This document shows, in pieces, positions 7,704-19,712 of a stretch of DNA of 64,000 nt; the first letter of the stretch is position 1; each line of letters starts with the position of its first letter. The DNA comes from Azospirillum sp. B510. GTDB taxonomy: Bacteria > Pseudomonadota > Alphaproteobacteria > Azospirillales > Azospirillaceae. The stretch is taken from assembly GCF_000010725.1 (NCBI RefSeq), contig NC_013854.1, positions 711,001 to 775,000 of the forward strand, given 5' to 3'. The position numbers and the translations under genes were made by a program. The notes under the pieces were generated by a model, which was not told the DNA's origin, made no database searches, and worked only from the letters and a program-made list of their open reading frames with translations.

Positions 7704-8990
7704 ATGCTGCATTCCCTCTACCGTGGCCTGACGAGCGTTGCCGGGCCGGCGGTGCGCTTTTATCTCGACCGCCGCCGTGCCGTCGGCAAGGAAGACCCCG
7801 CGCGCCAGCCGGAGCGGTTGGGCACGGCGTCCCGCGTCCGGCCCGACGGCCCGCTCGCCTGGGTCCATGCCGCCAGCGTGGGAGAGGCCAATTCGGTCCT
7901 GGTCCTGATCGGGCGGTTGTTGGACGAGGCTCCCGACCTGACCGTGCTGATGACCACCGGCACCGTCACCTCGGCCGAGCTGATGGGCCGGCGTCTGCCG
8001 GCGCGGGCGATCCATCAATATGTGCCGGTCGATCTGCCGGATGCCGTCGACCGCTTCCTCGATCATTGGCGGCCCGACGCCGTGCTGTGGACGGAATCGG
8101 AGATCTGGCCGAACCTGCTGTCGGGCATCCGCGACCGCTCCATCCCGGCCGCCCTGGTCAACGCCCGCATGTCCGAACGCAGCTTTTCCCGCTGGCGCAA
8201 CGCGCCGGGTCTGATCGGCGGCCTGTTGTCCACCTTCCAGGTCACGCTGGCGCAGACCGAAGGCGATGCGGACCGGCTGCGCCGGCTGGGTGCCACCGGC
8301 GTCGCCAGCGTCGGCAACCTGAAATTCTCCGCCGAGCCGCCGCCCGCCGCGGCCGACGCGATGGATCCGCTGCGGGCGGCGCTGGCCGGACGGCCGGTCT
8401 GGCTGCTCGCCAGTTCCCATCCCGGCGAGGACGGGATCGCCGCGGCGGTGCATGCGGCGCTGGCGCCGGCACTGCCCGGCCTGCTGACCGTCATCGCCCC
8501 GCGCCATGCCCATCGCGGCGACGCCATCGCCGAGCTGATGCGGGCGCGCGGGCTGCCGGTGCGGCAACGGACGGCCGGGCATTTGCTGCCGGGGCCGGAG
8601 CATGCCGTCTATGTCGCCGACACGATGGGGGAGCTGGGGCTGTTCTACCGCGCCGCGCCGGTGGTGTGCATGGGCGGCTCCTTCATTCCCCATGGCGGGC
8701 AGAATCCGGTCGAGCCGGCGCAGCTCGGCTGCGCCGTGCTCTATGGTCCGCACATGTTCAATTTCGGCGAGATCACCCACATGCTGGAGGCGGCCGGCGG
8801 CGCCTTGCCGGTGGCGGACGGCGACGCCCTGATCCGCGAGACCCGCCGGCTGCTGACCGACGATCGGGCGCGCGACCGCGTCGTCGCCGGCGCCGCGCGG
8901 GTGACGGCCGACAACCGGCGGATCATCGACCGGGCGTTGAGCGCGCTGGCCCCGGTGCTGGGCGCGGCCGGCATCGGCACCGCCGCCTGA
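7704..8990 (+). CDS. waaA: 3-deoxy-D-manno-octulosonic acid (Kdo) transferase
   Basis: WaaA (KdtA) transfers Kdo from CMP-Kdo to lipid IVA at the inner membrane. The N-terminus LYRGLTSVAGPAVRFYLDRRR is the usual membrane anchor and is followed by KEDPARQPERLG. WVHAASVGEANSV carries the catalytic glutamate (Glu61, equivalent to Glu60 of the Aquifex enzyme). WTESEIWPNLL, MSERSFSRW and GGSFIPHGGQNPVEPAQLG complete the family set. The ATG at 7704 puts the anchor at the N-terminus; a TTG at 7701 is also possible and the ribosome site is weak. lpxK and an acyltransferase follow with short spacing, forming a lipid A operon. Confidence 0.93.
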   Translation: MLHSLYRGLTSVAGPAVRFYLDRRRAVGKEDPARQPERLGTASRVRPDGPLAWVHAASVGEANSVLVLIGRLLDEAPDLTVLMTTGTVTSAELMGRRLPARAIHQYVPVDLPDAVDRFLDHWRPDAVLWTESEIWPNLLSGIRDRSIPAALVNARMSERSFSRWRNAPGLIGGLLSTFQVTLAQTEGDADRLRRLGATGVASVGNLKFSAEPPPAAADAMDPLRAALAGRPVWLLASSHPGEDGIAAAVHAALAPALPGLLTVIAPRHAHRGDAIAELMRARGLPVRQRTAGHLLPGPEHAVYVADTMGELGLFYRAAPVVCMGGSFIPHGGQNPVEPAQLGCAVLYGPHMFNFGEITHMLEAAGGALPVADGDALIRETRRLLTDDRARDRVVAGAARVTADNRRIIDRALSALAPVLGAAGIGTAA

Positions 8991-9004
8991 CGGGACGCCC
9001 AGCC

Positions 9005-10015
9005 GTGAAGACCCCCGCCTTCTGGTACCGGCCGCCCGGTCTGGCCTCCGCCCTGCTGGCGCCGCTGGGGGCGCTCTACGGTCTGGCTGGCCGGCGGCGC
9101 ATCGCCGGAACCGTGCCGCGCCGGATCGGCGCGCCGGTGGTCTGCGTCGGCAATCTGGTGGCGGGCGGTGCCGGCAAGACGCCGGTCGGGCTGGCGCTGA
9201 TCGCCGCCTTGCGGGCGCGCGGCGTCGCCGTCCACGCGCTGACCCGTGGCCATGGCGGGCGGGAGGCCGGTCCGCTGGCGGTCGATCCGGCCCGCCACAC
9301 CGCCGCCGACGTCGGTGACGAGGCGCTGCTGCTGGCCGGCGCCTCCCCCTGCTGGGTCGCCCGCGACCGGGTGGCGGGGGCGGAACGGGCGGTCGCCGCC
9401 GGGGCGGGGGTCATCGTCATGGATGACGGCTTCCAGAATCCGGCCCTGTACAAGGATCTGGCGCTGATCGTCGCCGATGGCGCGGTCGGCTTCGGCAATG
9501 GCCGGCTGGTGCCGGCGGGGCCGCTGCGGGAGCGGGTGGCCGACGGCCTCGCCCGCGCCGACGCCCTGGTGATCCTGGGCGAGGATCGCCACGGCGTGGC
9601 GGCCCTGGCCGGGGGCCGTCCGGTGCTGGCGGCCCGGCTGGAGCCCGATCCGCGGGTCGCCGCCACGCTCGCCGGCCGTGACATCCTCGCCTTCGCCGGC
9701 ATCGGCCGGCCGGAGAAGTTCTTCGCGACGCTGGAGGCGCTCGGCGCCCGCATCGCCGACGCGGTGCCCTTCGCCGACCATCATCCCTACCGCCCGGCCG
9801 AGCTGGCGGCCCTGATCGGGCGCGCCCGGGCGCTGGGTGCCGTTCCGGTCACCACCGCCAAGGACGCGGTGCGACTGCCGCCCGATCTGCGGGCGAAGGT
9901 CACGGTCCTGCCGGTGTCGGTGCGCTGGGCGGAGGAGGGAGCGGATGATGGGCCGCTCGCCGCCCTGCTGACGCGATTGTTGCTGAAAGGAAGCGCCGAT
10001 GGCCAAGCCGCGTAG
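9005..10015 (+). CDS. lpxK: Tetraacyldisaccharide 4'-kinase
   Basis: LpxK phosphorylates the 4' position of the lipid A disaccharide at the cytoplasmic face of the inner membrane. The 336-residue protein starts with GTG at 9005, 14 bp after waaA. It shows the N-terminal anchor FWYRPPGLASALLAPLGALYG, the P-loop VCVGNLVAGGAGKTPV, LTRGHGG, GDEALLLAG, and MDDGFQNPAL with the conserved DDGFQ. ADHHPYRPAEL near the C-terminus is also conserved. The last 17 bases overlap the next gene, which supports translational coupling. Confidence 0.94.
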   Translation: MKTPAFWYRPPGLASALLAPLGALYGLAGRRRIAGTVPRRIGAPVVCVGNLVAGGAGKTPVGLALIAALRARGVAVHALTRGHGGREAGPLAVDPARHTAADVGDEALLLAGASPCWVARDRVAGAERAVAAGAGVIVMDDGFQNPALYKDLALIVADGAVGFGNGRLVPAGPLRERVADGLARADALVILGEDRHGVAALAGGRPVLAARLEPDPRVAATLAGRDILAFAGIGRPEKFFATLEALGARIADAVPFADHHPYRPAELAALIGRARALGAVPVTTAKDAVRLPPDLRAKVTVLPVSVRWAEEGADDGPLAALLTRLLLKGSADGQAA

Positions 10016-10895
10016 CCCGTTGCGGAAATGGCTGGAGCGCCGGATCGGCTATCCGGTGGAGGCGCTGCTGGTGCATGGTGTCTGCCGGCTGTTCCGGGCG
10101 CTGCCGCTCGACCGCGCGTCGGCGCTCGGCGGCTGGATCGGGCGGACGGTGGGGCCGTGGCTGCCCAACAGCGCCCGCGCGCGGCGCAACCTGACCCGCG
10201 CCTTTCCGGAGAAGGGCGGGGCGGAGATCGACGCGATCATGCGCGGCATGTGGGACAATCTCGGCCGCACCATCGCCGAATATCCGCATCTGGAGCAGAT
10301 CGGCCGCGAGCGGATCGACATTGTCGGCATCGAGCATGTCGATGCCCTGCGCGACGACGGCAAGGCCGGCTTCATGGTTTCCGGCCATCTGGCGAACTGG
10401 GAGGTGCAGTCGGTGGCGGCCCGTCTGCGCGGGCTGGAGCTCGGGCTGGTCTACCGCGCGCCCAACAACCCGATGGTCGGTGAATTGCTGGTCAAGCTGC
10501 GCGGCGCGGCGACCGGCACCCATATCCCCAAGGGGCCGGACGGCGCGCGGATCCTGCTGCGCCACCTGACCAAGGGCGGCCATGTCGGCATGCTGATCGA
10601 CCAGAAGATGAATGACGGCATCCCCGTCCCCTTCTTCGGCCGCGACGCCATGACGGCACCCGCCGCCGCCGTTCTCGGCATGAAGCTGAAGCTGCCGCTG
10701 TGCGCGGCGCGGACGGAACGGCTGGAGGGCGCCCATTTCCGCGTGACCGTCCTGCCGCCGGAGGAATACCCGACCAGCGGCGACCGCAACGCCGATGCGC
10801 GAATTCTGATGGAACGGTTGAACCGTCTGTTGGAGGATTGGATCCGCGACAAGCCGGCGCAATGGCTGTGGATCCACCGCCGCTGGCCTGATTGA
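9999..10895 (+). CDS. LpxL/HtrB-type lysophospholipid (lipid A) acyltransferase
   Basis: This 298-residue membrane-associated acyltransferase likely adds a secondary acyl chain to Kdo-lipid A. The catalytic H-x4-E motif is in MVSGHLANWE, and LGLVYRAPNNPMVGELL, IPKGPDGARILLRHL, GMLIDQKMNDGIPVPFFGR and PAQWLWIHRRWP follow in LpxL order. It overlaps the lpxK stop by 17 bases, placing it in the waaA-lpxK operon. Whether it is LpxL- or LpxM-like cannot be settled from sequence alone. Confidence 0.88.
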   Translation: MAKPRSPLRKWLERRIGYPVEALLVHGVCRLFRALPLDRASALGGWIGRTVGPWLPNSARARRNLTRAFPEKGGAEIDAIMRGMWDNLGRTIAEYPHLEQIGRERIDIVGIEHVDALRDDGKAGFMVSGHLANWEVQSVAARLRGLELGLVYRAPNNPMVGELLVKLRGAATGTHIPKGPDGARILLRHLTKGGHVGMLIDQKMNDGIPVPFFGRDAMTAPAAAVLGMKLKLPLCAARTERLEGAHFRVTVLPPEEYPTSGDRNADARILMERLNRLLEDWIRDKPAQWLWIHRRWPD

Positions 10896-10929
10896 GCGCC
10901 CGAACCCATCGTCCGAAGGCCCGCCCGCG

Positions 10930-11592
10930 ATGACCCTGCCGCTCGACCTCCATCTGCTGCAACTCTATCTGGTCGCCGTCTTCGTCCTGGTGCTGGCGCC
11001 GGGACCGGATTCGCTGCTGGTGCTGACCCGCAGCATCGCCGACGGGCGACAGGCCGGGGTGGTGGCGACGGTCGGGATCTGCGTCGGCAACACCGTCCAC
11101 TCGCTGCTGGCCGCCGCCGGCATCTCCGCCCTGATCGCGGCCTCGACCGCGCTGTTCGACCTGCTGCGCTATGCCGGCGGCGCCTATCTCGCCTGGATCG
11201 GCCTGCGCGCGTTGTGGAGCGTCTGGATCAGCCGGGGCGACGAACCGGTTCCGGCGGTCGAGGCCCCGGCTCCGTCCCGCGCGGGCCGCGTCTTCCTCCA
11301 GGCGCTGCTGACCAACCTGCTGAACCCGAAGATCATCCTGTTCCAACTGGCCTTCGTGCCGCAATTCATCGCCCCCGCGCTGGGCCATGTCGCGTTGCAG
11401 ACCTTCATCCTCGGCAACATCATCTCGGTGCTCGGCGGCCTCTATCTGGTCGGCATCGCCGCGCTCAGCGCCGGCGCCGCGCGGCGGGTGCTGTCCAGCC
11501 CGCGGGTGCGCCGGGCGATGGACGGCGTCGCCGGGGTGCTGTTCCTCGGCTTCGCGGTTCGGCTGCTGCTGACCGACCGCAAATTCGCGTGA
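10930..11592 (+). CDS. LysE/RhtB family amino-acid exporter
   Basis: The 220-residue inner-membrane protein has six predicted helices and the family signature VLAPGPDSLLVLTRSIADGRQAG near the N-terminus. The middle has YLAWIGLRALW and the second half FLQALLTNLLNPKIILFQLAFVPQF. Members export lysine, threonine, homoserine or similar compounds; the substrate is not predictable. It lies 34 bp after the acyltransferase on the same strand and may be a passenger of the lipid A operon. A short repeat of CCTCCTTA units follows the stop. Confidence 0.87.
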   Translation: MTLPLDLHLLQLYLVAVFVLVLAPGPDSLLVLTRSIADGRQAGVVATVGICVGNTVHSLLAAAGISALIAASTALFDLLRYAGGAYLAWIGLRALWSVWISRGDEPVPAVEAPAPSRAGRVFLQALLTNLLNPKIILFQLAFVPQFIAPALGHVALQTFILGNIISVLGGLYLVGIAALSAGAARRVLSSPRVRRAMDGVAGVLFLGFAVRLLLTDRKFA

Positions 11593-11629
11593 GCCCTCCT
11601 TACCCCAGTCCTCCTTATCCCAATTCCCC

Positions 11630-12475
11630 TCACCAAAGATCGTCCTCATCCTCCGCCCCGGTGTCGACATCGAAGGTCGCGGCTTGGCGCACCACCGGAT
11701 GGCGCTCCTTCCACTCCTCGAAATCCGACACCACCGCCGGGCGGAGGCCGAGCGCCAGCACCGGGCAGCCGCCGCCGCGCCCGGCGTCCAGCCGGTAGAG
11801 CAGCTTCTTCATCCAGGTGGTGCTGGCGCCGTACTTGTTCTGGAAATTCTTCATCTCCACCCGCCGGGCCACCTCGGTGAACAGCGGGATCAGCTCGGCG
11901 CTGCGGGTCAGCAGGACGCCGGCGTTGATGATTCCGCATTCGTAGAAGGTGCGGGCGGCGTAGAGATCGCGGTCGAAGGTCTGGTCCTTGCTGTTCCATT
12001 CCAGGTCGAAGGACACGCGCCCCTTCACGAAATCGATCTTGTGGCCGTCGATGAAGCCGTTGACCTTGTACAGCTCCTCGCGCTGGCGCTGTTCGGTCAC
12101 GGTCTGGCCGCGGTTCTTGCCGGCGATGCGGCGCTTCTCCTCATGCGTCACGATCATCTTGGTGATGAACAGGTCGCCGCGGATGCGCGTCTCGTTCCAG
12201 CCCAGCGGATTCAGCATCCGCTCCATCGTCTTGGCGATCTGCGACTTGTTGCCGCCGGACGCCACGATGTCCTCGGTGCGGATGCGGAACTCCATCAGCC
12301 GTTCGGTGATCTCGCGGAACTCGGCCGTGCAGGCATGGGCCAGGATGCGCGCGGCGTTGCGGTAGCTGTGCACCTCGTACAGCTCGAGAAAGCCAGGCGG
12401 GAACAGGTCGCCCAGGTCGGGATCCCGCGCCTCGATCAGCGGGGCCTTGTCATGGATGCAGGCAAGCAGGGTCAT
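11630..12475 (-). CDS. BglII/BstYI-family restriction-endonuclease-like protein (orphan)
   Basis: The 281-residue protein resembles the BglII/BstYI endonuclease family. The core GHKIDFVKGRVSFDLEW gives Asp148, Asp157 and Glu159, a D-x8-D-x-E arrangement. BglII uses D84-x8-E93-x-Q95, so the spacing matches exactly with acidic replacements. It is followed by DLYAARTFYECGIINAGVLL, like the stretch after the active site in that family. The N-terminal 140 residues and an acidic tail (GAEDEDDLW) are extra. No methyltransferase is adjacent: the neighbours are a LysE exporter and a divergent kinase. It may be a solitary nuclease or a non-restricting relative. Start at 12475; a longer in-frame start exists. 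Confidence 0.65.
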   Translation of the reverse strand: MTLLACIHDKAPLIEARDPDLGDLFPPGFLELYEVHSYRNAARILAHACTAEFREITERLMEFRIRTEDIVASGGNKSQIAKTMERMLNPLGWNETRIRGDLFITKMIVTHEEKRRIAGKNRGQTVTEQRQREELYKVNGFIDGHKIDFVKGRVSFDLEWNSKDQTFDRDLYAARTFYECGIINAGVLLTRSAELIPLFTEVARRVEMKNFQNKYGASTTWMKKLLYRLDAGRGGGCPVLALGLRPAVVSDFEEWKERHPVVRQAATFDVDTGAEDEDDLW

Positions 12476-12662
12476 GGCGGCACATGCGCGATGGAAAACG
12501 GCGCCACCATGGCGGCTGCCGCCCGGCAAATCCACCCTTTCCGCCTGCGGGTTCCGCCCATGGCGGCACCGGGGGCCGATCTGGCGGCCATTCTATCACC
12601 TATGGTAAGGTCGCCCGCGCGCCGGGGTGGAAGAAACACGGCCAATTCGCCGGGGGACCGTG

Positions 12663-15821
<3,159 letters not shown>

Positions 15822-15867
15822 GCCTACCGCTCCAGAGGCTGTAGCGAAACCGACATGGACGTCCCCT

Positions 15868-15883
15868 TGTCGCCTTTGCGACA
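15868..15883 (+). promoter_or_regulatory. NifA upstream activator site (TGT-N10-ACA) for fixABCX
   Basis: TGTCGCCTTTGCGACA fits the NifA consensus TGT-N10-ACA exactly. It sits in a larger dyad (15861-15890) whose 13-bp arms GTCCCCTTGTCGC and GCGACATGGGGAC match at 12 of 13 positions. It is 83 bp upstream of the -24 element, a normal distance for a sigma-54 enhancer. Confidence 0.88.
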
Positions 15884-15950
15884 TGGGGACGATGTCCGCC
15901 TCCATCAGAAAATTCCAGTTTTTCCCGTGCTTTGGCCGGCTTTCTCCGGC

Positions 15951-15965
15951 TGGCACGCCGTTTGC
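15951..15965 (+). promoter_or_regulatory. Sigma-54 (-24/-12) promoter of fixABCX
   Basis: TGGCACGCCGTTTGC matches the sigma-54 consensus TGGCAC-N5-TTGC at every fixed base. It is 80 bp upstream of the fixA start codon and on the same strand. Confidence 0.92.
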
Positions 15966-16044
15966 TGTTCTGGCGGTGTCCGGTTTGGTGCCGGTCCCAA
16001 CCCCACATGCGCGCCACAGCGAAGCGGAAGCCAAGGAGAACGGG

Positions 16045-16896
16045 ATGCACATCGTCGTCTGTATCAAACAGGTGCCCGACAGCGCCCAGATCCGCATCCA
16101 TCCCGTCACCAACACCATCATGCGGCAGGGTGTGCCCGCCATCATCAACCCCTTCGACCTGTTCTCGCTGGAAGAGGCGCTGCGGCTGAAGGACAAGGTC
16201 GGCGCCCGCGTCACCGTGCTGACCATGGGACCGCCGATGGCGGAGACCTCGCTGCGCAAGGCGCTGTCGCTGGGGGCCGACGACGCGGTTCTGCTGACCG
16301 ACCGCAAGTTCGCGGGCTCCGACACGCTGGCGACCTCCTACGCCCTGACCTCGGCCATCCAGAAGCTGGCGGAGGAGGAGCCGGTCGACATCGTCTTCTG
16401 CGGCAAGCAGACGGTCGACGGCGACACCGCCCAGGTCGGTCCCGGCATCGCCACCCGGCTCGGCTTCGAACAGCTCACCTACATCACCAAGATCGAGGAT
16501 CTGGACATCGCGTCCAGGGAGATCGTGGTGCAGCGCCGCTCCGAAGGCGGCGTGCAGGTGCTGAAGACGAAGCTGCCCTGCATGATCACCATGCTGGAGG
16601 GCACCAACACCATCCGCTTCGGCAAGATGGACGACATGTTCCGCGCCGCCCGCTACGAGCTGAAGAGCTGGAGCCGCGACTTCACCGGCGCCGAGGAGGG
16701 CCGCGTCGGCCTGAAGGGTTCGCCGACCGTGGTGTCGAAGGTGTTCGTGCCGAAGCCGCGGGCGGAAAAGGCCAGGATGATCGAGGCCGCATCCGATAGC
16801 CCCGACGCGATGGCCGCCGCCGCCATCGACGCCATCTTCGCCGCCCAGCCCAAGCTGGCCGACGATTTGCTCGCCCGCGCCGCGGCCGGGCTCTGA
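16045..16896 (+). CDS. fixA: Electron transfer flavoprotein beta subunit FixA
   Basis: FixA pairs with FixB to form the flavoprotein that takes electrons from NADH in the FixABCX bifurcating complex. The 283 residues begin [18 protein letters not shown], as in EtfB/Fix[61 protein letters not shown] and the [16 protein letters not shown] segment are all present. A strong AAGGAG lies 7 bases before the ATG. The sigma-54 promoter and NifA site upstream, and fixBCX downstream, show nitrogen-fixation control rather than fatty-acid oxidation. Confidence 0.96.
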   Translation: MHIVVCIKQVPDSAQIRIHPVTNTIMRQGVPAIINPFDLFSLEEALRLKDKVGARVTVLTMGPPMAETSLRKALSLGADDAVLLTDRKFAGSDTLATSYALTSAIQKLAEEEPVDIVFCGKQTVDGDTAQVGPGIATRLGFEQLTYITKIEDLDIASREIVVQRRSEGGVQVLKTKLPCMITMLEGTNTIRFGKMDDMFRAARYELKSWSRDFTGAEEGRVGLKGSPTVVSKVFVPKPRAEKARMIEAASDSPDAMAAAAIDAIFAAQPKLADDLLARAAAGL

Positions 16897-16921
16897 CGAT
16901 CAATCCGCGGGAGACCCGACG

Positions 16922-18001
16922 ATGAGCGAACCGAGCAAACCCCAGGGCCGCAAATTCCAGCTTCCCGAACACCTGAAGGTCTACAAGGACGTCTGGGTGA
17001 TCGTGGAGCAGGAGCGCGGCATCGTCCATTCCGTGTCGCTGGAACTGCTGGGCGAGGCCCGCAAGCTGGCCGACAAGCTGGGGGTGGAGGTTGGTGCCGT
17101 GGTGCTGGGCGCCGAGAGCCCCGACCTGAACCGCATCTGCGGCGACGCCATCGGCTATGGCGCCGACATCGTCTACAAGGTGGCCGACCCGGCGCTGGCC
17201 AACTACCGCACCGATCCCTATTGCCGCGTCATGACCGAGGTGGTGAACACCCACAAGCCGGAGATCGTGCTGCTGGGCGCCACCACGCTGGGCCGTGATC
17301 TGGCCGGTGCCATCGCCACCACGCTGGCGACCGGCCTGACCGCCGACTGTACCGAGCTGGACATCTACGCCGACAACCGCTCGCTGGCCGCCACCCGGCC
17401 GACCTTCGGCGGGACGCTGCTCTGCACCATCCAGACGCTGGCCTATCGGCCGCAGATGGCGACGGTGCGCCCGCGCGTCATGGCGATGCCGGAGCGCGAC
17501 GACGCCCGCACCGGCCGCGTCATCGAAATCCGGCCGGACCTGCGCGAGGAGGACATCGTCACCAAGGTCCTGACCTTCATCGCCGACCGCGAGCAGAACG
17601 AGGCGCAGCTGGCCTTCGCCGACATCATCGTGTCGGCCGGCAAGGGGCTGGGCAAGGTCGAGAACATGAAGCTGGTCTTCGACCTCGCCAAGGTTCTGGG
17701 GGCCGAGGTCGGGGTGACCCGTCCGCTGGTCCAGGCCGGCTGGGCCACCAACGACCGTCAGGTCGGGCAGACCGGCAAGACGGTGCGGCCGAAGCTCTAC
17801 ATCGCCGCCGGCATCTCCGGCGCCATCCAGCATCGGGTCGGCATGGAGAAGTCGGACCTGATCCTGGCGATCAACACCGATCCCAACGCGACGATCTTCG
17901 ACTTCGCCCATCTCGGGCTGGTCGGCGACGCGCTGAGGATTTTGCCGGCGCTGACCGATGCCTTCGGCCGCCGCCTCTCCGTCAACCGCATGGCCGGCTG
18001 A
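16922..18001 (+). CDS. fixB: Electron transfer flavoprotein alpha subunit FixB
   Basis: The 359-residue FixB carries the FAD-binding C-terminal domain of the FixAB flavoprotein. The N-terminus ([32 protein letters not shown]) and [24 protein letters not shown] stretch (here [14 protein letters not shown]) fit EtfA. The FAD region contains [54 protein letters not shown] and [19 protein letters not shown]. It starts 25 bp after fixA with a GGGAGA ribosome site and is followed by fixC after 28 bp. Confidence 0.96.
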   Translation: MSEPSKPQGRKFQLPEHLKVYKDVWVIVEQERGIVHSVSLELLGEARKLADKLGVEVGAVVLGAESPDLNRICGDAIGYGADIVYKVADPALANYRTDPYCRVMTEVVNTHKPEIVLLGATTLGRDLAGAIATTLATGLTADCTELDIYADNRSLAATRPTFGGTLLCTIQTLAYRPQMATVRPRVMAMPERDDARTGRVIEIRPDLREEDIVTKVLTFIADREQNEAQLAFADIIVSAGKGLGKVENMKLVFDLAKVLGAEVGVTRPLVQAGWATNDRQVGQTGKTVRPKLYIAAGISGAIQHRVGMEKSDLILAINTDPNATIFDFAHLGLVGDALRILPALTDAFGRRLSVNRMAG

Positions 18002-18029
18002 CCGCCGGACGAGAAAGGAGCCTGTCGAC

Positions 18030-19331
18030 ATGGTCGAAAAGTTCGACGCCATCGTCATCGGTGCCGGCCCGTCCGGCAACGCCGCGACATACACGCTGGC
18101 CAGCCGAGGGCTGAAGGTCCTCCAGCTTGAACGCGGCGAATATCCCGGCGCCAAGAATGTCCAGGGCGGCATCATGTACGCCCATGAGCTGGAGAAGATC
18201 ATCCCGGATTTCCGGGACGATTGCCCGACCGAGCGCCACATCATCGAACAGCGCGTCTGGCTGCTGGGCGACGACAATTACGTCGGCACCAACTACCGCT
18301 CGGAAGCCTTCAACTCCGACAAGCCGAACCGCTACACCATCATCCGCGCCAACATCGACAAATGGTGGGGCGAGCGGATCCGCAAGGTCGGCGGTCTCCA
18401 GATCTGCGAGACCACGGTGACCGAGTTGATCCGCGACCCGTCGGGCAAGGTCATCGGCGTGCGCACCGACCGCGAGGGCGGGGAGATCCTGGCGGATGTC
18501 GTGATCATGGCCGACGGCGTCAACGCCCTGCTGGCCAAGCGCGCCGGTCTTCAGCCGGAAGCGGCGCCGGAGAATGTCGCGCTGGCGGTCAAGGAAATCC
18601 TCTTCATCGATCCCGAGCTGATCCAGCAGCGCTTCGGCATCAAGGAGGACGAGGGTGTCGTCATCGAGATCATGGGCAAGGTGACCAAGGGGATGGTCGG
18701 CACCGCCTTCCTCTACACCAACAAGGAATCGCTGACGATCGGCATCGGCTGCCTGATCTCCGATTTCAAGAACGGCTCCTGCCCGCCTTACAAGATGCTG
18801 GAGGATCTGAAGAACCACCCCGTCATCAAGCCGCTGATCGAAGGGGCGGAGATGAAGGAATACGCCGCCCACATGATCCCGGAAGGCGGCTACAAGGCGG
18901 TGCCGCAGCTCTATGGCGACGGCTGGATGGTGGTCGGCGACGCCGCCCACTTCAACAACGCCGCCCATCGCGAGGGCTCCAACCTCGCCATGGCCTCGGG
19001 CCGGATGGCGGCGGAGACGGTGCTCGACCTCAAGGCCACCGGCAAGGCCTATACCGCCTCCAACCTCGCCGCCTACAAGAAGAAGCTCGACGACAGCTTC
19101 GTCATGAAGGATTTGAAGAAGTATCGCGAGCTGCCCGGCATCATGCATGGCAACAAGCAGTTCTTCGGCGCCTATCCCGACGAGATCACCGCCGCCGCCC
19201 ACAACTGGTTCACCGTGGACAGCGTCGACAAGAAGTCGAAGGAGAAGCAGATCATGAAGTCCTTCATCAAGCGCCGCTCGGTGATGGGACTGGTCGGTGA
19301 CGCAATCAAGCTGGTGAGGGCCGTGCGATGA
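18030..19331 (+). CDS. fixC: FixC flavoprotein (ETF-quinone oxidoreductase-like)
   Basis: FixC is the membrane-facing flavoprotein that passes one branch of electrons to quinone while FixX receives the low-potential branch. The 433 residues open with FDAIVIGAGPSGNAATYTLA (dinucleotide-binding GxGxxG), then ERGEYPGAKNVQGG. The FAD end has GWMVVGDAAHFNNAAHREGSNLAMASGRMAAETVL. It is shorter than ETF-QO because the C-terminal ferredoxin domain is a separate gene, fixX. An AAAGGAG site precedes the ATG, and the stop overlaps the fixX start (ATGA). Confidence 0.96.
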   Translation: MVEKFDAIVIGAGPSGNAATYTLASRGLKVLQLERGEYPGAKNVQGGIMYAHELEKIIPDFRDDCPTERHIIEQRVWLLGDDNYVGTNYRSEAFNSDKPNRYTIIRANIDKWWGERIRKVGGLQICETTVTELIRDPSGKVIGVRTDREGGEILADVVIMADGVNALLAKRAGLQPEAAPENVALAVKEILFIDPELIQQRFGIKEDEGVVIEIMGKVTKGMVGTAFLYTNKESLTIGIGCLISDFKNGSCPPYKMLEDLKNHPVIKPLIEGAEMKEYAAHMIPEGGYKAVPQLYGDGWMVVGDAAHFNNAAHREGSNLAMASGRMAAETVLDLKATGKAYTASNLAAYKKKLDDSFVMKDLKKYRELPGIMHGNKQFFGAYPDEITAAAHNWFTVDSVDKKSKEKQIMKSFIKRRSVMGLVGDAIKLVRAVR

Positions 19332-19621
19332 GCATCATGGTGAAGGTCGAAGAGAAGCTCTATCAGAACCGCTACATCGTCGATGAGAGCCGGCCGCACA
19401 TCCAGATCAAGAGCGTGGAGGCCTGCCAGACCTGCGAGAAACAGGCTTGCACCGTCTGCTGTCCGGCTGCCTGCTACAGCAAGAACGAGACCGGGGGCGT
19501 GACGCTGGTGACCGACGGCTGCCTGGAATGCGGCACCTGCCGCGTCGTCTGCCAGGACAAGGGCAACATCGCCTGGGACTATCCGCGCGGCGGCTACGGC
19601 ATCAGCTACAAGTTCGGCTGA
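19328..19621 (+). CDS. fixX: Ferredoxin-like protein FixX
   Basis: The 97-residue protein is the ferredoxin subunit of FixABCX. The cluster motif C65-x2-C68-x2-C71-x3-C75 (CLECGTCRVVC) should hold a [4Fe-4S] centre. A second cysteine group (Cys33, 36, 41, 44, 45, 49) lies upstream, as in other FixX. The C-terminal WDYPRGGYGISYKFG is a family signature. It overlaps fixC by 4 bases. A GC-rich dyad at 19662-19679 follows and could end the operon. Confidence 0.95.
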   Translation: MSIMVKVEEKLYQNRYIVDESRPHIQIKSVEACQTCEKQACTVCCPAACYSKNETGGVTLVTDGCLECGTCRVVCQDKGNIAWDYPRGGYGISYKFG

Positions 19622-19661
19622 GCGGGTCTCTTTGGTGTTTTACCCCGGATCTGGATGGCCT

Positions 19662-19679
19662 CCGCGCAGGGCTGCGCGG
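19662..19679. terminator. GC-rich hairpin after fixX
   Basis: CCGCGCAG and CTGCGCGG form perfect 8-bp arms around two bases, 40 bp after the fixX stop and 34 bp before the end of the convergent regulator gene. No T-run follows, so the terminator role is uncertain. Confidence 0.4.
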
Positions 19680-19712
19680 GGGCCGATTCGTGTTCGGGGG
19701 TGGCAGCGGAAA

